A stretch of DNA of 64,000 nt from Cyclobacterium marinum DSM 745 (GCF_000222485.1 NC_015914.1:1-64000), one strand, 5' to 3'; numbered from the stretch's first letter, positions 1 to 9,106 are shown. The notes: generated by a model not told the origin, from the letters alone. Made by a program: numbers and translations.

Positions 1-11
1 ATTTAAGATAT

Positions 12-20
12 TTTTCCACA
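12..20 (+). promoter_or_regulatory. DnaA-box-like nonamer upstream of dnaA
   Basis: The nonamer TTTTCCACA fits the relaxed DnaA box TTWTNCACA and lies about 64 bases before the dnaA start. dnaA promoters often carry such boxes for autoregulation or as part of the origin. Only one is visible because the window begins here, so an origin cannot be claimed. Confidence 0.35.
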
Positions 21-83
21 ATTTTGTTACCCCCTAAAAAAGGAGTATTCACAATTTTTCAACTTTCGGTTAAAATAAATTCA

Positions 84-1508
84 ATGAATTCAGAGGCTAA
101 TGCTATATGGACTGAATGTTTGCGGGTAGTCGAAAAGCACGTCAATGAGCAGAGTTTTTCAACTTGGTTTAAGCCAATTATCCCTGCGAGAATCGATGGT
201 TCTGTCCTCACTATTCAAGTTCCCAGTCAATTTTTTTACGAATGGTTGGAAGACAACTATGTGGAAGTATTGAAATTAGCCATAAAAACCATATTGGGGG
301 CGAATGGAAAATTAGAATACGCGGTAGTAGTAGACAAGGGCAATTCACAAAACCAGCCTTATATGGTAAGTTACCCTCAAGGGGTGAATAGTCCTGCGAA
401 TGCCAAGAAAAAAGAAAATCTCGCCTCTGCTCACAGTCCATTTGACTTGTCCAGTTTGGATGAACAAACAACGCTTCAATCCAACCTAAGTGCCAACTAT
501 ACTTTTACTTCTTTTATTGAAGGAGATTGTAACCGACTGGCAAGATCTGCCGGATTTGCGGTAGCCAATAAACCGGGAATTACTTCTTTTAATCCATTAA
601 TGGTTTATGGGGGAGTAGGACTAGGAAAGACCCATTTGGTACAGGCCATAGGTAATGAAATCAAAAATGGGCCGGATGACAAATTTGTATTGTATGTTTC
701 CTCTGAGAAATTTGTCAACCAATTTATGGATGGCATTAAAGACGGTAATATAAAGTCCTTCACTAATTTTTACATGCAAGTGGATGTATTAATTATTGAC
801 GACATTCAATTTTTGGCAGGTAAAGGAAGAACACAGGAAATGTTTTTCCATATATTTAATCACCTTCATCAAAATAAAAAACAAATCATCATGACCTCGG
901 ATTGTGCACCGAAGGACTTGATGGGCTTGGAAGATCGTTTATTGTCACGCTTCAAATGGGGGCTGACAGCTGATCTACAAATGCCGGACTTTGAAACCAG
1001 AATTGCAATCATAAAGAAAAAAATGCAATCTGAAGGGATAAATATACCTGACAATGTAATAGAGTACCTTGCTTATACGGTAGATACCAATGTAAGGGAA
1101 TTGGAAGGGGTGATGATTTCTTTAATTGCACATGCTTCACTTAGCCGGCTAGAAATCAGTCTTGAACTGGCAAAGACGATAATGAAAAATATCGTAAAGG
1201 ACATTGAGACTGAAGTGAGCATAGAGTTTATCCAACAATCTTGTGCCGACTATTATGGCATCAAAGTCGAAGACTTAAAAGCGAAAACAAGGAAAAAAGA
1301 AATTGTTATTGCCAGGCAAGTAGCGATGTATTTTAGCAAAGAATTTACCAACCATTCCTTAAAGTCTATTGGGTATCATTTTGGAGGAAGAGACCATAGC
1401 ACAGTGATTCATGCTGTGCAGGCCATCAATGATCTTATGGAAACGGATCCTTCATTTAGGAATGCCATCCAAGAGCAAAAAAAACAGTTCAAAATTAGAT
1501 CCTACTAA
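84..1508 (+). CDS. dnaA: Chromosomal replication initiator protein DnaA
   Basis: DnaA binds origin DNA boxes and opens the duplex with ATP. The AAA+ core shows Walker A (GGVGLGKTH, about residues 176-184) and Walker B (LIIDDIQF, with the two Asp near 239-240). The C-terminal domain IV carries the DNA-binding signature GGRDHSTVIHA. The N-terminus reads MNSEANAIWTECL, typical of domain I, so the ATG at 84 is preferred to an upstream in-frame TTG at 24 that would add 20 unrelated residues. The resulting 474 residues are the normal length. dnaN, recF and gyrB do not follow, which is common in Bacteroidota. The gene is convergent with the next one. Confidence 0.97.
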   Translation: MNSEANAIWTECLRVVEKHVNEQSFSTWFKPIIPARIDGSVLTIQVPSQFFYEWLEDNYVEVLKLAIKTILGANGKLEYAVVVDKGNSQNQPYMVSYPQGVNSPANAKKKENLASAHSPFDLSSLDEQTTLQSNLSANYTFTSFIEGDCNRLARSAGFAVANKPGITSFNPLMVYGGVGLGKTHLVQAIGNEIKNGPDDKFVLYVSSEKFVNQFMDGIKDGNIKSFTNFYMQVDVLIIDDIQFLAGKGRTQEMFFHIFNHLHQNKKQIIMTSDCAPKDLMGLEDRLLSRFKWGLTADLQMPDFETRIAIIKKKMQSEGINIPDNVIEYLAYTVDTNVRELEGVMISLIAHASLSRLEISLELAKTIMKNIVKDIETEVSIEFIQQSCADYYGIKVEDLKAKTRKKEIVIARQVAMYFSKEFTNHSLKSIGYHFGGRDHSTVIHAVQAINDLMETDPSFRNAIQEQKKQFKIRSY

Positions 1509-1538
1509 TAAGTTTATTTCTTAATTCCAGTATAAAAT

Positions 1539-1946
1539 TCACTTAGCTATAAAGGGGTATTCTTTAAAACTGCTTCCACCCATTGCTGTTTTTTCATAGA
1601 CAGCCAAACAAGCTTCTTGAAAACGTTCGGGAAAATAAGGTGAGTTTGGAGACAGTTCTAAACCTTCCAACGCTTTATCAAAAAAGAAAACCTTTGTATT
1701 TCCGTATTTAGTATGGGGCATAAAATCTCCATAGGCACGCATATCATCCCACAACTCATCCTGAGTATAAACAGCAAAAATTCGAACTACAGGACCTGTA
1801 TTGTTTTCGTTTCTAAATACTGCCAATTCAGTATAATTGCCATTAAGATCATTAACCCCAGGTTGATTCAAACTCTGGTAAACAATCACCACCAGTAATA
1901 CACCAACCATGACAGCAATTAAATAAATTATATTTTTTGTTTTCAT
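1539..1946 (-). CDS. Small membrane-anchored protein of unknown function
   Basis: The product has about 135 residues. An N-terminal hydrophobic segment (IIYLIAVMVGVLLVVIVY) follows a short basic tail and looks like a single membrane anchor with the rest outside the cytoplasm. The soluble part has no motif I recognise. The ATG at 1946 (MKTKN) is preferred to a TTG three codons upstream. It is divergent from hemJ across about 50 bases. A minus-strand TATTTTTG at 1982-1989 resembles a Bacteroidota -7 box at a sensible distance from this start. Function unknown. Confidence 0.7.
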   Translation of the reverse strand: MKTKNIIYLIAVMVGVLLVVIVYQSLNQPGVNDLNGNYTELAVFRNENNTGPVVRIFAVYTQDELWDDMRAYGDFMPHTKYGNTKVFFFDKALEGLELSPNSPYFPERFQEACLAVYEKTAMGGSSFKEYPFIAK

Positions 1947-1995
1947 TTGTCCCAATAACGAGCTTAAACCATTAATTTAGCCAAAAATAGGAAGA

Positions 1996-2532
1996 ATGAC
2001 ATTCGAATACATCAAAGCTTTACACATTATTTTTATTGTAACCTGGTTTGCAGGCTTATTTTATATTGTAAGGCTTTTTATTTATCAAACAGAGGCATTG
2101 GACCGACCTGAAGCTGAAAAAAATATCCTAAAACCTCAACTTGACCTAATGGCAAACCGATTATGGTACATCATCACCTGGCCATCAGCTGTATTAACCC
2201 TTATTTTTGGAACTTGGGTATTGCTTCACCGTCCTACCTATTTATCCATGCCATTTATGCACGCTAAACTTACCTTTGTGGCATTATTATACATCTACCA
2301 TTTTCGATGTCATTATATTTTTAAATCCCTTCAAAATGGGAAGCGAATATGGAATAGTTCAAAACTAAGGCTTTGGAATGAAATAGCTACATTACTTCTT
2401 TTTGCCATTGTCTTTTTAATTGTGCTTAAAAGCCTTTTGAACATGCTTTGGGGTATCGCAGGATTGATATTATTAGGGGCAAGTCTGATGTTAGCTACTA
2501 AATGGTACAAAAGATTCAGAGAGCGGAACTAA
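1996..2532 (+). CDS. hemJ: HemJ-type protoporphyrinogen IX oxidase / CopD-like membrane protein
   Basis: HemJ is a haem-binding inner-membrane enzyme that oxidises protoporphyrinogen IX to protoporphyrin IX, the penultimate step of haem synthesis. The protein has 178 residues and about four to five membrane helices. The N-terminal pattern KALHIIFIVTWFAGLFY, with His in helix 1 and the Trp/Phe-rich stretch after it, is characteristic of the UPF0093/HemJ family. The C-terminus carries an extra hydrophobic helix. It is followed by SCO and cytochrome c genes, a context of haem and copper handling. A more distant CopD-like protein is the alternative. Confidence 0.8.
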   Translation: MTFEYIKALHIIFIVTWFAGLFYIVRLFIYQTEALDRPEAEKNILKPQLDLMANRLWYIITWPSAVLTLIFGTWVLLHRPTYLSMPFMHAKLTFVALLYIYHFRCHYIFKSLQNGKRIWNSSKLRLWNEIATLLLFAIVFLIVLKSLLNMLWGIAGLILLGASLMLATKWYKRFRERN

Positions 2533-2564
2533 TCAATTCTTTAAGATGTCATATTAAATAAAAA

Positions 2565-3230
2565 ATGCTTCGATCTCATTATTTAAATCTTATAATTTTA
2601 GGGGTTTTGGCTTTAAGTGCTTGCCAAACAAACAATAATCCTAATTCTTTGCCTGTGCTAGGCAATCGGCATGTAGAAGAAGTAGTCGTGGATGGAGAAA
2701 CCACAACAGACACTATTTATCATAAAATAGCCGATTTCCGATTTACCAATCAAGATGGGCAACAAATTACCAATGAAGATGTAAAGGGAAAAGTGTATGT
2801 GGCAGATTTCTTTTTCACCAGCTGCCCAACCATTTGTCCCATTATGAAAAAGCAAATGCTGAGGGTTTATGAAACTTTTAAAGACAATCCTGACTTTATG
2901 ATATTAAGTCATACAATAGACCCTGAATACGATACGGTAGCCCTTCTTAAAGACTACTCACTTCGACTAGGTATAGAAGATGCTAGTACATGGAATTTTC
3001 TTACAGGAGAACAAGAAAAGATCTTTGAAATTGGACAGACAAGCTACCTTACCACAGCCATGAATGACAAGAATGAACCCGGGGGATTTTTGCACTCAGG
3101 AGCTTTTGTTTTAATTGATAGAGAAGGGAGAATCAGAGGTATATATGATGGTACCAAGGAAACGCAGGTCAATGTTCTCATCAAAGATTTACCCAAACTT
3201 CTCAACAACAATGAAAACAGCAGTAAGTAG
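2565..3230 (+). CDS. SCO1/SenC family copper chaperone, lipoprotein
   Basis: SCO proteins carry copper and electrons to the CuA centre of cytochrome c oxidase or act as thiol redox proteins in the periplasm. A signal peptide ends in a lipobox (LALSAC), so the protein is probably membrane-anchored. The thioredoxin-fold core shows the copper motif CPTIC (Cys87 and Cys91) and the third ligand His177 in LHSGAF. All three ligands are intact, so copper binding is likely. It starts 32 bases after hemJ and overlaps the following cytochrome gene by 20 bases, which indicates co-transcription. No oxidase subunit genes are in the window. Confidence 0.9.
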   Translation: MLRSHYLNLIILGVLALSACQTNNNPNSLPVLGNRHVEEVVVDGETTTDTIYHKIADFRFTNQDGQQITNEDVKGKVYVADFFFTSCPTICPIMKKQMLRVYETFKDNPDFMILSHTIDPEYDTVALLKDYSLRLGIEDASTWNFLTGEQEKIFEIGQTSYLTTAMNDKNEPGGFLHSGAFVLIDREGRIRGIYDGTKETQVNVLIKDLPKLLNNNENSSK

Positions 3231-3651
3231 TTTACTATTTTTATTAATCATCGCTTGTAAAGGAGGGGATGACAATAAAAATGAAGGTATTCGTAATATA
3301 AAAGACCTTAAAACAAGACAATATGCCATTCAGGGCCAACAACTTTATTTACAATATTGCAGCAACTGTCATCAAGAAGATGGGACAGGATTAAATAGGC
3401 TTATCCCTCCACTAAAAAATGCTGATTATATGCTAAATGATGTGAACCGAAGTCTATATATCATCAAGAATGGTATGAAAGGTAGCATTAAAGTTAACGG
3501 TGTAGAGTACAATCAACCCATGCCTGAAAACAGCAAGCTTAGCCCAATCGAAATTGCGCAAGTCGCTACCTACATATACAATGTTTGGGGAAATGAGCAT
3601 GGCTTAATTACTCCCGAAAAAGTAAAAGAAGCACTCAGTGCGACACCGTAA
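3211..3651 (+). CDS. Small class I cytochrome c lipoprotein
   Basis: A periplasmic electron carrier with one haem c. The ATG at 3211 gives a lipoprotein signal peptide (MKTAVSSLLFLLIIAC). Longer in-frame starts from 3115 would put 32 odd residues ahead of this signal and lie deep inside the SCO gene. The haem motif CSNCH begins at residue 50. The likely distal ligand Met lies in QPMPENSKL, the usual pattern of soluble class I cytochromes. It overlaps the SCO gene by 20 bases, so translation is probably coupled. The partner may be a cytochrome oxidase or copper reductase, which cannot be told from here. Confidence 0.88.
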   Translation: MKTAVSSLLFLLIIACKGGDDNKNEGIRNIKDLKTRQYAIQGQQLYLQYCSNCHQEDGTGLNRLIPPLKNADYMLNDVNRSLYIIKNGMKGSIKVNGVEYNQPMPENSKLSPIEIAQVATYIYNVWGNEHGLITPEKVKEALSATP

Positions 3652-4068
3652 TTACAAAAGTTTTTGACTCTTTTCGAGGGCTTGAAGGATGTCTTTTTTC
3701 ACTTCACCAACTTTTTCCAGTTGTTCTTCAAGGTATGTTTTGGCCTGTTCTTCCGACATGTCCTCTAAATTAGGATCAAACTGGCGCATCCAAACAAACA
3801 TTTCATCATAAGCATTTCCACAATCTGCTGCTACTGCTTTCAATTCTGTAGCCTTTTCCGCATCTTCCAACTCATCTGATTGTTCAAGATTTTCAGCCAT
3901 CTCGTTTAATTTCTTTTGAGAGGTCTTCAATTCTCCTATTTTAGGCATCACCTCATCATGAACTTGAATTACCTTTTCTTTCAATAGGTCATTTTGACTT
4001 TTCTTTGGGCTACAAGAAAAAACAGAAACACAAAGTAAAAACAACAGTAAAAAAGGCGTATTTCTCAT
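3652..4068 (-). CDS. Helical lipoprotein of unknown function
   Basis: The 138-residue product starts with a signal peptide and lipobox (VSVFSC, lipidated Cys19). The rest is charged and almost entirely helical, with heptad-like Leu/Glu/Lys patterns over about residues 28-75 and 100-138, so it is probably a small coiled-coil lipoprotein in the periplasm. Similar short lipoproteins are common in Bacteroidota and some are labelled viral A-type inclusion-like, which only reflects coiled-coil composition. It abuts the convergent cytochrome gene with no gap. Function unknown. Confidence 0.7.
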   Translation of the reverse strand: MRNTPFLLLFLLCVSVFSCSPKKSQNDLLKEKVIQVHDEVMPKIGELKTSQKKLNEMAENLEQSDELEDAEKATELKAVAADCGNAYDEMFVWMRQFDPNLEDMSEEQAKTYLEEQLEKVGEVKKDILQALEKSQKLL

Positions 4069-4217
4069 TGGTTGACAGAAATAAAATTGAACAATTTATT
4101 TTTTGAGATTTTCAAAGATTATGAAAATATTGATACAAAAAAAGTGAGTCTGATAAATTCTCATAATTCCTTAAAATTTAAGGGTAAGGATTTTTTGAGA
4201 AGCCTAAGAAAAGCTAA

Positions 4218-4640
4218 TCAGTCAATAATTCTTGCGTTTTCCAGGATATACATTAATTTTTCGGGATCATTGGCATTCAAAACCAACTCCCCTACCACGC
4301 TTACTTTTTTGGAGGTATACTTTATGGGTTCATTTAACATTACTTCCATAACGGTTTCAGGGCCTCCGGTTCCACAAAAAAAACATTCTGCTAAAGGAAG
4401 AGCTGACAGAATTATATGTTTTGGTTTAAACATTCCTTCAAATGGTATAATATATCCATCGGCAGTTATTTCCCTACCTTCCAATTCCAAGGTTTTCTCT
4501 CCAAAAACCGGCACAAACAATTCCCCAAATTCATCCTCTTCAACCTCGTAACTTACTTTCGACAGGTATTTCCATACATTTTCCTGTTGACCATAAGCGG
4601 AAAAGGAAAGCATACCAATAATTAAAACCAAGTACTTCAT
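4218..4640 (-). CDS. Small secreted Cys-pair protein, DUF3299-like
   Basis: A signal peptide (MKYLVLIIGMLSFSAYGQ) is followed by a compact domain with GYIIPFEGMFKP and a CFFCGTGGPE motif (Cys86, Cys89). This resembles DUF3299 proteins, periplasmic proteins of unknown function found beside MacB-like ABC transporters in other bacteria. The Cys pair could bind a metal or form a disulfide. It lies 10 bases after the ABC permease gene and in the same direction, so it is probably the last gene of that operon and a periplasmic partner of the exporter. The DUF3299 match is from memory of the family pattern. Confidence 0.7.
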   Translation of the reverse strand: MKYLVLIIGMLSFSAYGQQENVWKYLSKVSYEVEEDEFGELFVPVFGEKTLELEGREITADGYIIPFEGMFKPKHIILSALPLAECFFCGTGGPETVMEVMLNEPIKYTSKKVSVVGELVLNANDPEKLMYILENARIID

Positions 4641-4650
4641 ATTGTTTTAT

Positions 4651-5871
4651 TTACTTACTTAATTGACCTGCAATATCTTCTTTATAAGCATTCCAAGCAG
4701 GAATAATTGACGCCAACACACCGACCATCAATGCATAAACTATAACCCACCATTCTTTATCGGTAAATGTTATCGCATTTAAGCCTGCTACCAAACCTTG
4801 TTCATTGGTAATAACTATTAATAACAGAAAAAAGTGTCCAAGTATTAATCCTCCAATGGCGCCTAAAAATGTTAAAATTATTCCTTCCGATAGAATCAGA
4901 AGAAAGAGTTGACTTTTAGCTGCTCCTATGGCTCTCATTACAGCCAAATCATATTTTCTTTCCTTCATTGAATTGTACAACGCAATAAAAATCCCTAAAC
5001 CTGCTATAAAAATAATGAGGAGTGCCAAACCTTTCATTACCACCACCCCTATTCCCAGCAATTCAAAAAGTCTGGACATTTCAAAGGTAGGAGAGGCTGC
5101 TTGCAAAGTCGTTCTACCATTGATCATTCTGGGTAGCTGAATAGCAGCCATTGGGCTTCTGTAAGCAATCAATACAGTGGTCAACTCTCTGGTTTCGTCT
5201 GATTCTGGAAAACCTGTTGCATTTACTTGGTTTTCTAATTTTTCAGAACCAATTTCCTCATCATGAGCATACCACACAGACTCTACACTAGTGACAATTA
5301 GTTGATCCAAAACATTATTGGAAGGAGCTAAAATCCCCACTACTTGAAAAGCGTGCTGATCGTGCTGATGGCTGGCTGCCTCTATGCCATGGGCACCGAT
5401 AAATGTATCACCTACCTTAAAACCCTTTGCTTTCGCTACCTTGCTACCCACGACCACCTCAAACGGTTTTTCCCATTTTTTTCCATCAATAAGTTCCGCT
5501 TGGTATATATTTAGGTAATCGTGGTTCGACCCAACAATTCTAAACCCCTCATAGTTATCCCCAAGAGCCATAGGTATGGCATTTTTTATAAGTCTATTTC
5601 TGGAAACTTTCTGTGCTTCTTTTAGAGGAATATTTCCAGTTGGGAAATCCACATGATATACAGAGGAAAGCACCAGTTGTAATGGACTACCCTTGGCCCC
5701 AATCACCATATCAATTCCCGCAGCATCTCTGTTCACTTTATTCTCAAATTGTTCTTCCACCAATAGCAAAACAGTTATTATAGACAAGCCTAAAGCAAGA
5801 AGTAACACATTTAAAATTGTATTTAAAGGCCTATCTATCAGGTATTTCCAACTTAACTTAAATACACTCAT
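4651..5871 (-). CDS. ABC transporter permease, FtsX/MacB/LolC-like
   Basis: The 406-residue inner-membrane subunit has the MacB/FtsX topology: one N-terminal helix (about 18-38), a large periplasmic domain (about 40-280), and three C-terminal helices forming the FtsX domain. Such proteins are mechanotransmitters that move lipoproteins or small molecules within the periplasm rather than classic channel-type permeases. The periplasmic domain carries a His cluster (His161, 168, 170 and 173 around HGIEAASHQHDQH), suggesting metal binding. The start overlaps the ATPase stop by 4 bases (ATGA), so the two are translationally coupled. The substrate is unknown. Confidence 0.88.
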   Translation of the reverse strand: MSVFKLSWKYLIDRPLNTILNVLLLALGLSIITVLLLVEEQFENKVNRDAAGIDMVIGAKGSPLQLVLSSVYHVDFPTGNIPLKEAQKVSRNRLIKNAIPMALGDNYEGFRIVGSNHDYLNIYQAELIDGKKWEKPFEVVVGSKVAKAKGFKVGDTFIGAHGIEAASHQHDQHAFQVVGILAPSNNVLDQLIVTSVESVWYAHDEEIGSEKLENQVNATGFPESDETRELTTVLIAYRSPMAAIQLPRMINGRTTLQAASPTFEMSRLFELLGIGVVVMKGLALLIIFIAGLGIFIALYNSMKERKYDLAVMRAIGAAKSQLFLLILSEGIILTFLGAIGGLILGHFFLLLIVITNEQGLVAGLNAITFTDKEWWVIVYALMVGVLASIIPAWNAYKEDIAGQLSK

Positions 5872-6506
5872 ACACCGGAGGAATTTAAAGTTATTCGATT
5901 AACTATCTGATTTTTAATTCGAGAATCATGAGTGACTATTATTAGTGCAGCCCCAAGTTTTTTGGCCTGGCTTTTAAGCAATTCAACCACCAAATTTGCA
6001 TTTTCATCATCCAAACTAGCAGTAGGCTCATCTGCCAAAATGACTTTTGGTCCATTAATCAATGCCCTGGCAATCGATACCCTCTGAGCCTCCCCTTCGC
6101 TCAAAGTATGTATGCGAGCATGTTGCTTGTTTAGTATTCCAAGTTGATCTAGGTAATATTGAACTTTATCTGCAGAAAGGTTTTTTGAAAAAAAATATGG
6201 AAGGGCTACATTCTCTGAAACTGTCAGTGGTTTTAAAAGATGAGGTTTTTGAAAAACAATGCCTATATTCCTCCCCCTAAATTGATCTAAGTCGTTTTCT
6301 TTTAATTGGTACAGGGAGGTACCATCAATTATTACCTCACCTTTTTTGGGGGCCAAAAGCCCTCCTAAAATATTTAATAAAGTTGTCTTTCCTGAGCCGG
6401 ATTTTCCCAAAATCAATAGCTCTTCACCCAATTTCAATTTAATGTTAGGAATTTCAATATTTAGCTGATTCTCATAAGAAAACTGTAGGTCTTCGACAAC
6501 AATCAT
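5868..6506 (-). CDS. ABC transporter ATP-binding protein, LolD/MacB-like
   Basis: The ATPase subunit of the FtsX-type exporter, acting at the cytoplasmic face. It has Walker A (GKSGSGKTT), the signature LSEGEAQRVSIARAL in a variant LSxGE form, Walker B (ILADEPTASLDD) and the H-loop (IIVTHD). The length of 212 residues is usual for LolD-type subunits. It follows the response-regulator/kinase gene after only 6 bases and overlaps the permease by 4, which ties signalling and export into one unit. Confidence 0.92.
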   Translation of the reverse strand: MIVVEDLQFSYENQLNIEIPNIKLKLGEELLILGKSGSGKTTLLNILGGLLAPKKGEVIIDGTSLYQLKENDLDQFRGRNIGIVFQKPHLLKPLTVSENVALPYFFSKNLSADKVQYYLDQLGILNKQHARIHTLSEGEAQRVSIARALINGPKVILADEPTASLDDENANLVVELLKSQAKKLGAALIIVTHDSRIKNQIVNRITLNSSGV

Positions 6507-6512
6507 AAATGG

Positions 6513-7691
6513 CTATTTTTTTGCAGGAATTTCTAAAAAGAATTCAGTGCCTTTGTTTACCTTACTTTTAAAATCAATTTTACCACCTATAACTTCAATA
6601 CATTTTTTCACAATGGAGAGGCCAAGCCCTGACCCCTCTCTGAGGCCTACATTTTTCGCCCTAAAAAATCGATCAAAAAGCTGAGATTGTTCGGCTTCAT
6701 TGATACCTATACCCTCATCTTTTATTTGTAAGAAAAGGGTATCGTTTTCATGTCTCACTTTGAAATAAACATTCCCTCCATCCTTTGAATACTTTACAGC
6801 ATTTGATAAAAGGTTTTCTAAAATCTGATACAGTAGATCCATATCAGAGGTGATCATCTTAGGCAGCTTATCGAAGTCTAAGTTAATTTTTACATTATTA
6901 TCTATTCCGGCCTTTACCATATCTACAACTTCATTGAGAAATGCCGAGGTATAAATCCTTACCGGTTTGTAGTTCATCTTGTCCGCATCTGCTTTTCCAA
7001 AAAACAGTACACTAGTCAATAGACTATTTAGGTTTCTAACAGAATTCTCAATTTTATTGGCATGTTTAACCAATTTTGCTTTAAACGGATGATCTTTTTC
7101 AGCATAAAGTTTTAACAGTTGTGCAGAACTTAAAATAGATGTCAATGGGGTCTTGAAACCATGTGAAACATTCTGAACAATTCTAGATTTTAATTCACTG
7201 AGTTCCCTTTCTTTTTCTAAAGCTTTTTGTAGCTCTTTATTGGCTTCATTGAGGTCAGCAGTACGTTTTTTAACTTTTTCTTCTAATTCATTATTTAAGC
7301 TTTGGAGCTCCTTTTCTTTTTTATCCTTAAAAATGGCCAACTCAATCACCATATTTAACTCTCTTATATTGAAAGGCTTGATCACATAAGCACTAGGATT
7401 GGTCACAGCTACTTTCTGAAGGGTTTCACTATCAGAGCTAGCTGTAAGGTATACCACAGGGATATTATATTTCTCATTGATAATTTCCGTTGTCTTTATA
7501 CCATCCAGTTTTCCTGAGAGATTGATATCCATCATGACAATGTCTGCATGATTCTTTTCTAGAATTTCCAAGGCTATCTCACCCGAGTCAGCCATACCAA
7601 TAATCTGGTGGTGATTCTTTTCAAGTGCTTTTTTTAATAAAAGTGCCGAAACGGTATCGTCTTCGGTTATTAAAATCTTAAGAGAAAACAT
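6513..7691 (-). CDS. Soluble response regulator-histidine kinase hybrid
   Basis: The 392-residue cytoplasmic protein begins with a receiver domain (acidic pair Asp11/Asp12, phosphoacceptor Asp55 in VMMDIN, Lys105 in VIKPF). A coiled coil (about 115-165) leads to HisKA with His177 (VQNVSHGFKTP) and an HATPase domain with N, G1 (DEGIGI) and G2 (GSGLGLSI) boxes. There is no membrane segment. This receiver-first order lets another kinase control its activity, and the membrane kinase immediately upstream is the obvious candidate. The spacing is 41 bases to that kinase and 6 to the ABC ATPase. Confidence 0.9.
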   Translation of the reverse strand: MFSLKILITEDDTVSALLLKKALEKNHHQIIGMADSGEIALEILEKNHADIVMMDINLSGKLDGIKTTEIINEKYNIPVVYLTASSDSETLQKVAVTNPSAYVIKPFNIRELNMVIELAIFKDKKEKELQSLNNELEEKVKKRTADLNEANKELQKALEKERELSELKSRIVQNVSHGFKTPLTSILSSAQLLKLYAEKDHPFKAKLVKHANKIENSVRNLNSLLTSVLFFGKADADKMNYKPVRIYTSAFLNEVVDMVKAGIDNNVKINLDFDKLPKMITSDMDLLYQILENLLSNAVKYSKDGGNVYFKVRHENDTLFLQIKDEGIGINEAEQSQLFDRFFRAKNVGLREGSGLGLSIVKKCIEVIGGKIDFKSKVNKGTEFFLEIPAKK

Positions 7692-7732
7692 ACTACAAAA
7701 TTAATTAAAAATGTGCCCCAAAATGGTAATAA

Positions 7733-9106
7733 TTATACCGGTAATAAAATCCTTACTAATGTGCCATTGCCCTTTTCACTTTCTACTTCAATGTTACCAT
7801 TGAGCTTTTCTACCAAATGCTTTGTAATGGCCAAACCCAATCCTGAACCTTCAAATTTACGGTTAAAACCTTTACTTTCTTGTTCAAATGGATAAAACAA
7901 TTTATTCAAATATTCTTTACTTATTCCAATTCCTTGATCATGAACTTTAATAATCATGTCATTTTCAACCTTTTCCACTACGACTAGTATCATGCCTTTT
8001 TCTGAATACTTAATGGCATTACCTACAATATTATTAATAATAATTTGAAGGTATTTGCGCTCTAAATTGGCATAAAACGGTTTTGTTAGAAATTTTGAAG
8101 TGACTAAGATACCTTTTTTTATTCCTATGGATTTATGATTAATCAATATTTTTGAAATAAAATCATTAACATTGGTTTTTTCCATCACAGCACTCAACTC
8201 ATCTGATTCAAGTGAAGAAAGGTCTAAAAAGTTAGTTATGGTATGCAACAACCTGTCGCCACTTTCCTTAATTATATTTAAATGTTCAATTAATTCCTTG
8301 TCATTTGACCTTGTTTGAATAATATATTCCGTGCTTCCAAGTATACCATTCAATGGGGTTCGGATTTCATGACTCATATTGGAAATAATATTGCTTTTAA
8401 GATGGCTTATTTCCTCGGCTTTTCCTTTGGCTATTTCCAGGCCCCTTTCATAGGCCTTTTTTTTGGAAACATCCCGGAATACATTTAAATACATCAATTT
8501 ACCTTCAAATTCTTCATTCATCTTTGAAATTGAAACTTCAATTTCTTTATCCCCTGATGGTAAAGACAATTCAAACTCTTTAATAACTTTATCACTTTTT
8601 TTCAGTCCACTAACAATTTCTCCCCTAAGCCTTTCAAAGGTTTTATTGTCTCTAAACAAATATTGTAAGCCATTTTCCTGAAGCTGTGCTTCGCTAACTT
8701 CAGCAAGTGAACAAAAGGAAGGGTTTGCCGCTAAAACGGCTCCTCCTTGAATGGAAAGTAACAAGCCATCTTGTGAATTGTCCCATACCACCTTAAACCG
8801 GTCTTCCCTTTCTGCAATTTCTATATTTTTTTTGTGCAGTTTGTTCTTTAAAACCCCTTTGTCTTTTGTCTGCCGAACGAAAAAACAAACACCATAGATA
8901 ATTGCTATCAAAATGGTGAACATAATAAAGAGAAACCAAAAATTGCTATAAAAAGGAATTTCCAAAATCAATTGCCCATCCTCAAGTAGTGTTTGGTCTG
9001 TTGGCAAGGCCATAAGTGTCAAACACCAATTTTTATGGTAAGGCATTCTTTTCAAAAAATGCCAACCATAACGGAAGCAATTTATTTTTAATGGAGATCG
9101 ATTCAT
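7733..9106 (-). CDS. PAS-containing membrane sensor histidine kinase, short N-terminus
   Basis: The 457-residue protein has one clear membrane helix (about 54-76), a PAS domain (about 100-215), HisKA with His246 (ISNMSHEIRTP) and a complete HATPase (NAIKYSEKG, DQGIGI, GSGLGLAI). The first 50 residues do not form a recognisable sensor. The stretch EDGQLILEIPFYSNFWF before the helix resembles the end of a Y_Y_Y domain as found in beta-propeller sensor kinases, so this may be a kinase whose large periplasmic sensor was lost. The gene is first in the minus-strand series of kinase, hybrid kinase, ABC exporter and Cys-pair protein. Confidence 0.85.
   Translation of the reverse strand: MNRSPLKINCFRYGWHFLKRMPYHKNWCLTLMALPTDQTLLEDGQLILEIPFYSNFWFLFIMFTILIAIIYGVCFFVRQTKDKGVLKNKLHKKNIEIAEREDRFKVVWDNSQDGLLLSIQGGAVLAANPSFCSLAEVSEAQLQENGLQYLFRDNKTFERLRGEIVSGLKKSDKVIKEFELSLPSGDKEIEVSISKMNEEFEGKLMYLNVFRDVSKKKAYERGLEIAKGKAEEISHLKSNIISNMSHEIRTPLNGILGSTEYIIQTRSNDKELIEHLNIIKESGDRLLHTITNFLDLSSLESDELSAVMEKTNVNDFISKILINHKSIGIKKGILVTSKFLTKPFYANLERKYLQIIINNIVGNAIKYSEKGMILVVVEKVENDMIIKVHDQGIGISKEYLNKLFYPFEQESKGFNRKFEGSGLGLAITKHLVEKLNGNIEVESEKGNGTLVRILLPV

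Noticed and set aside
24..83. Longer dnaA start at a TTG.
   Set aside because: The added residues do not match domain I, while the ATG at 84 gives the standard N-terminus.
4072..4551. Plus-strand frame of 159 residues in the 4 kb region.
   Set aside because: It runs antisense through the DUF3299-like gene, which has a signal peptide and a motif; this frame has neither.
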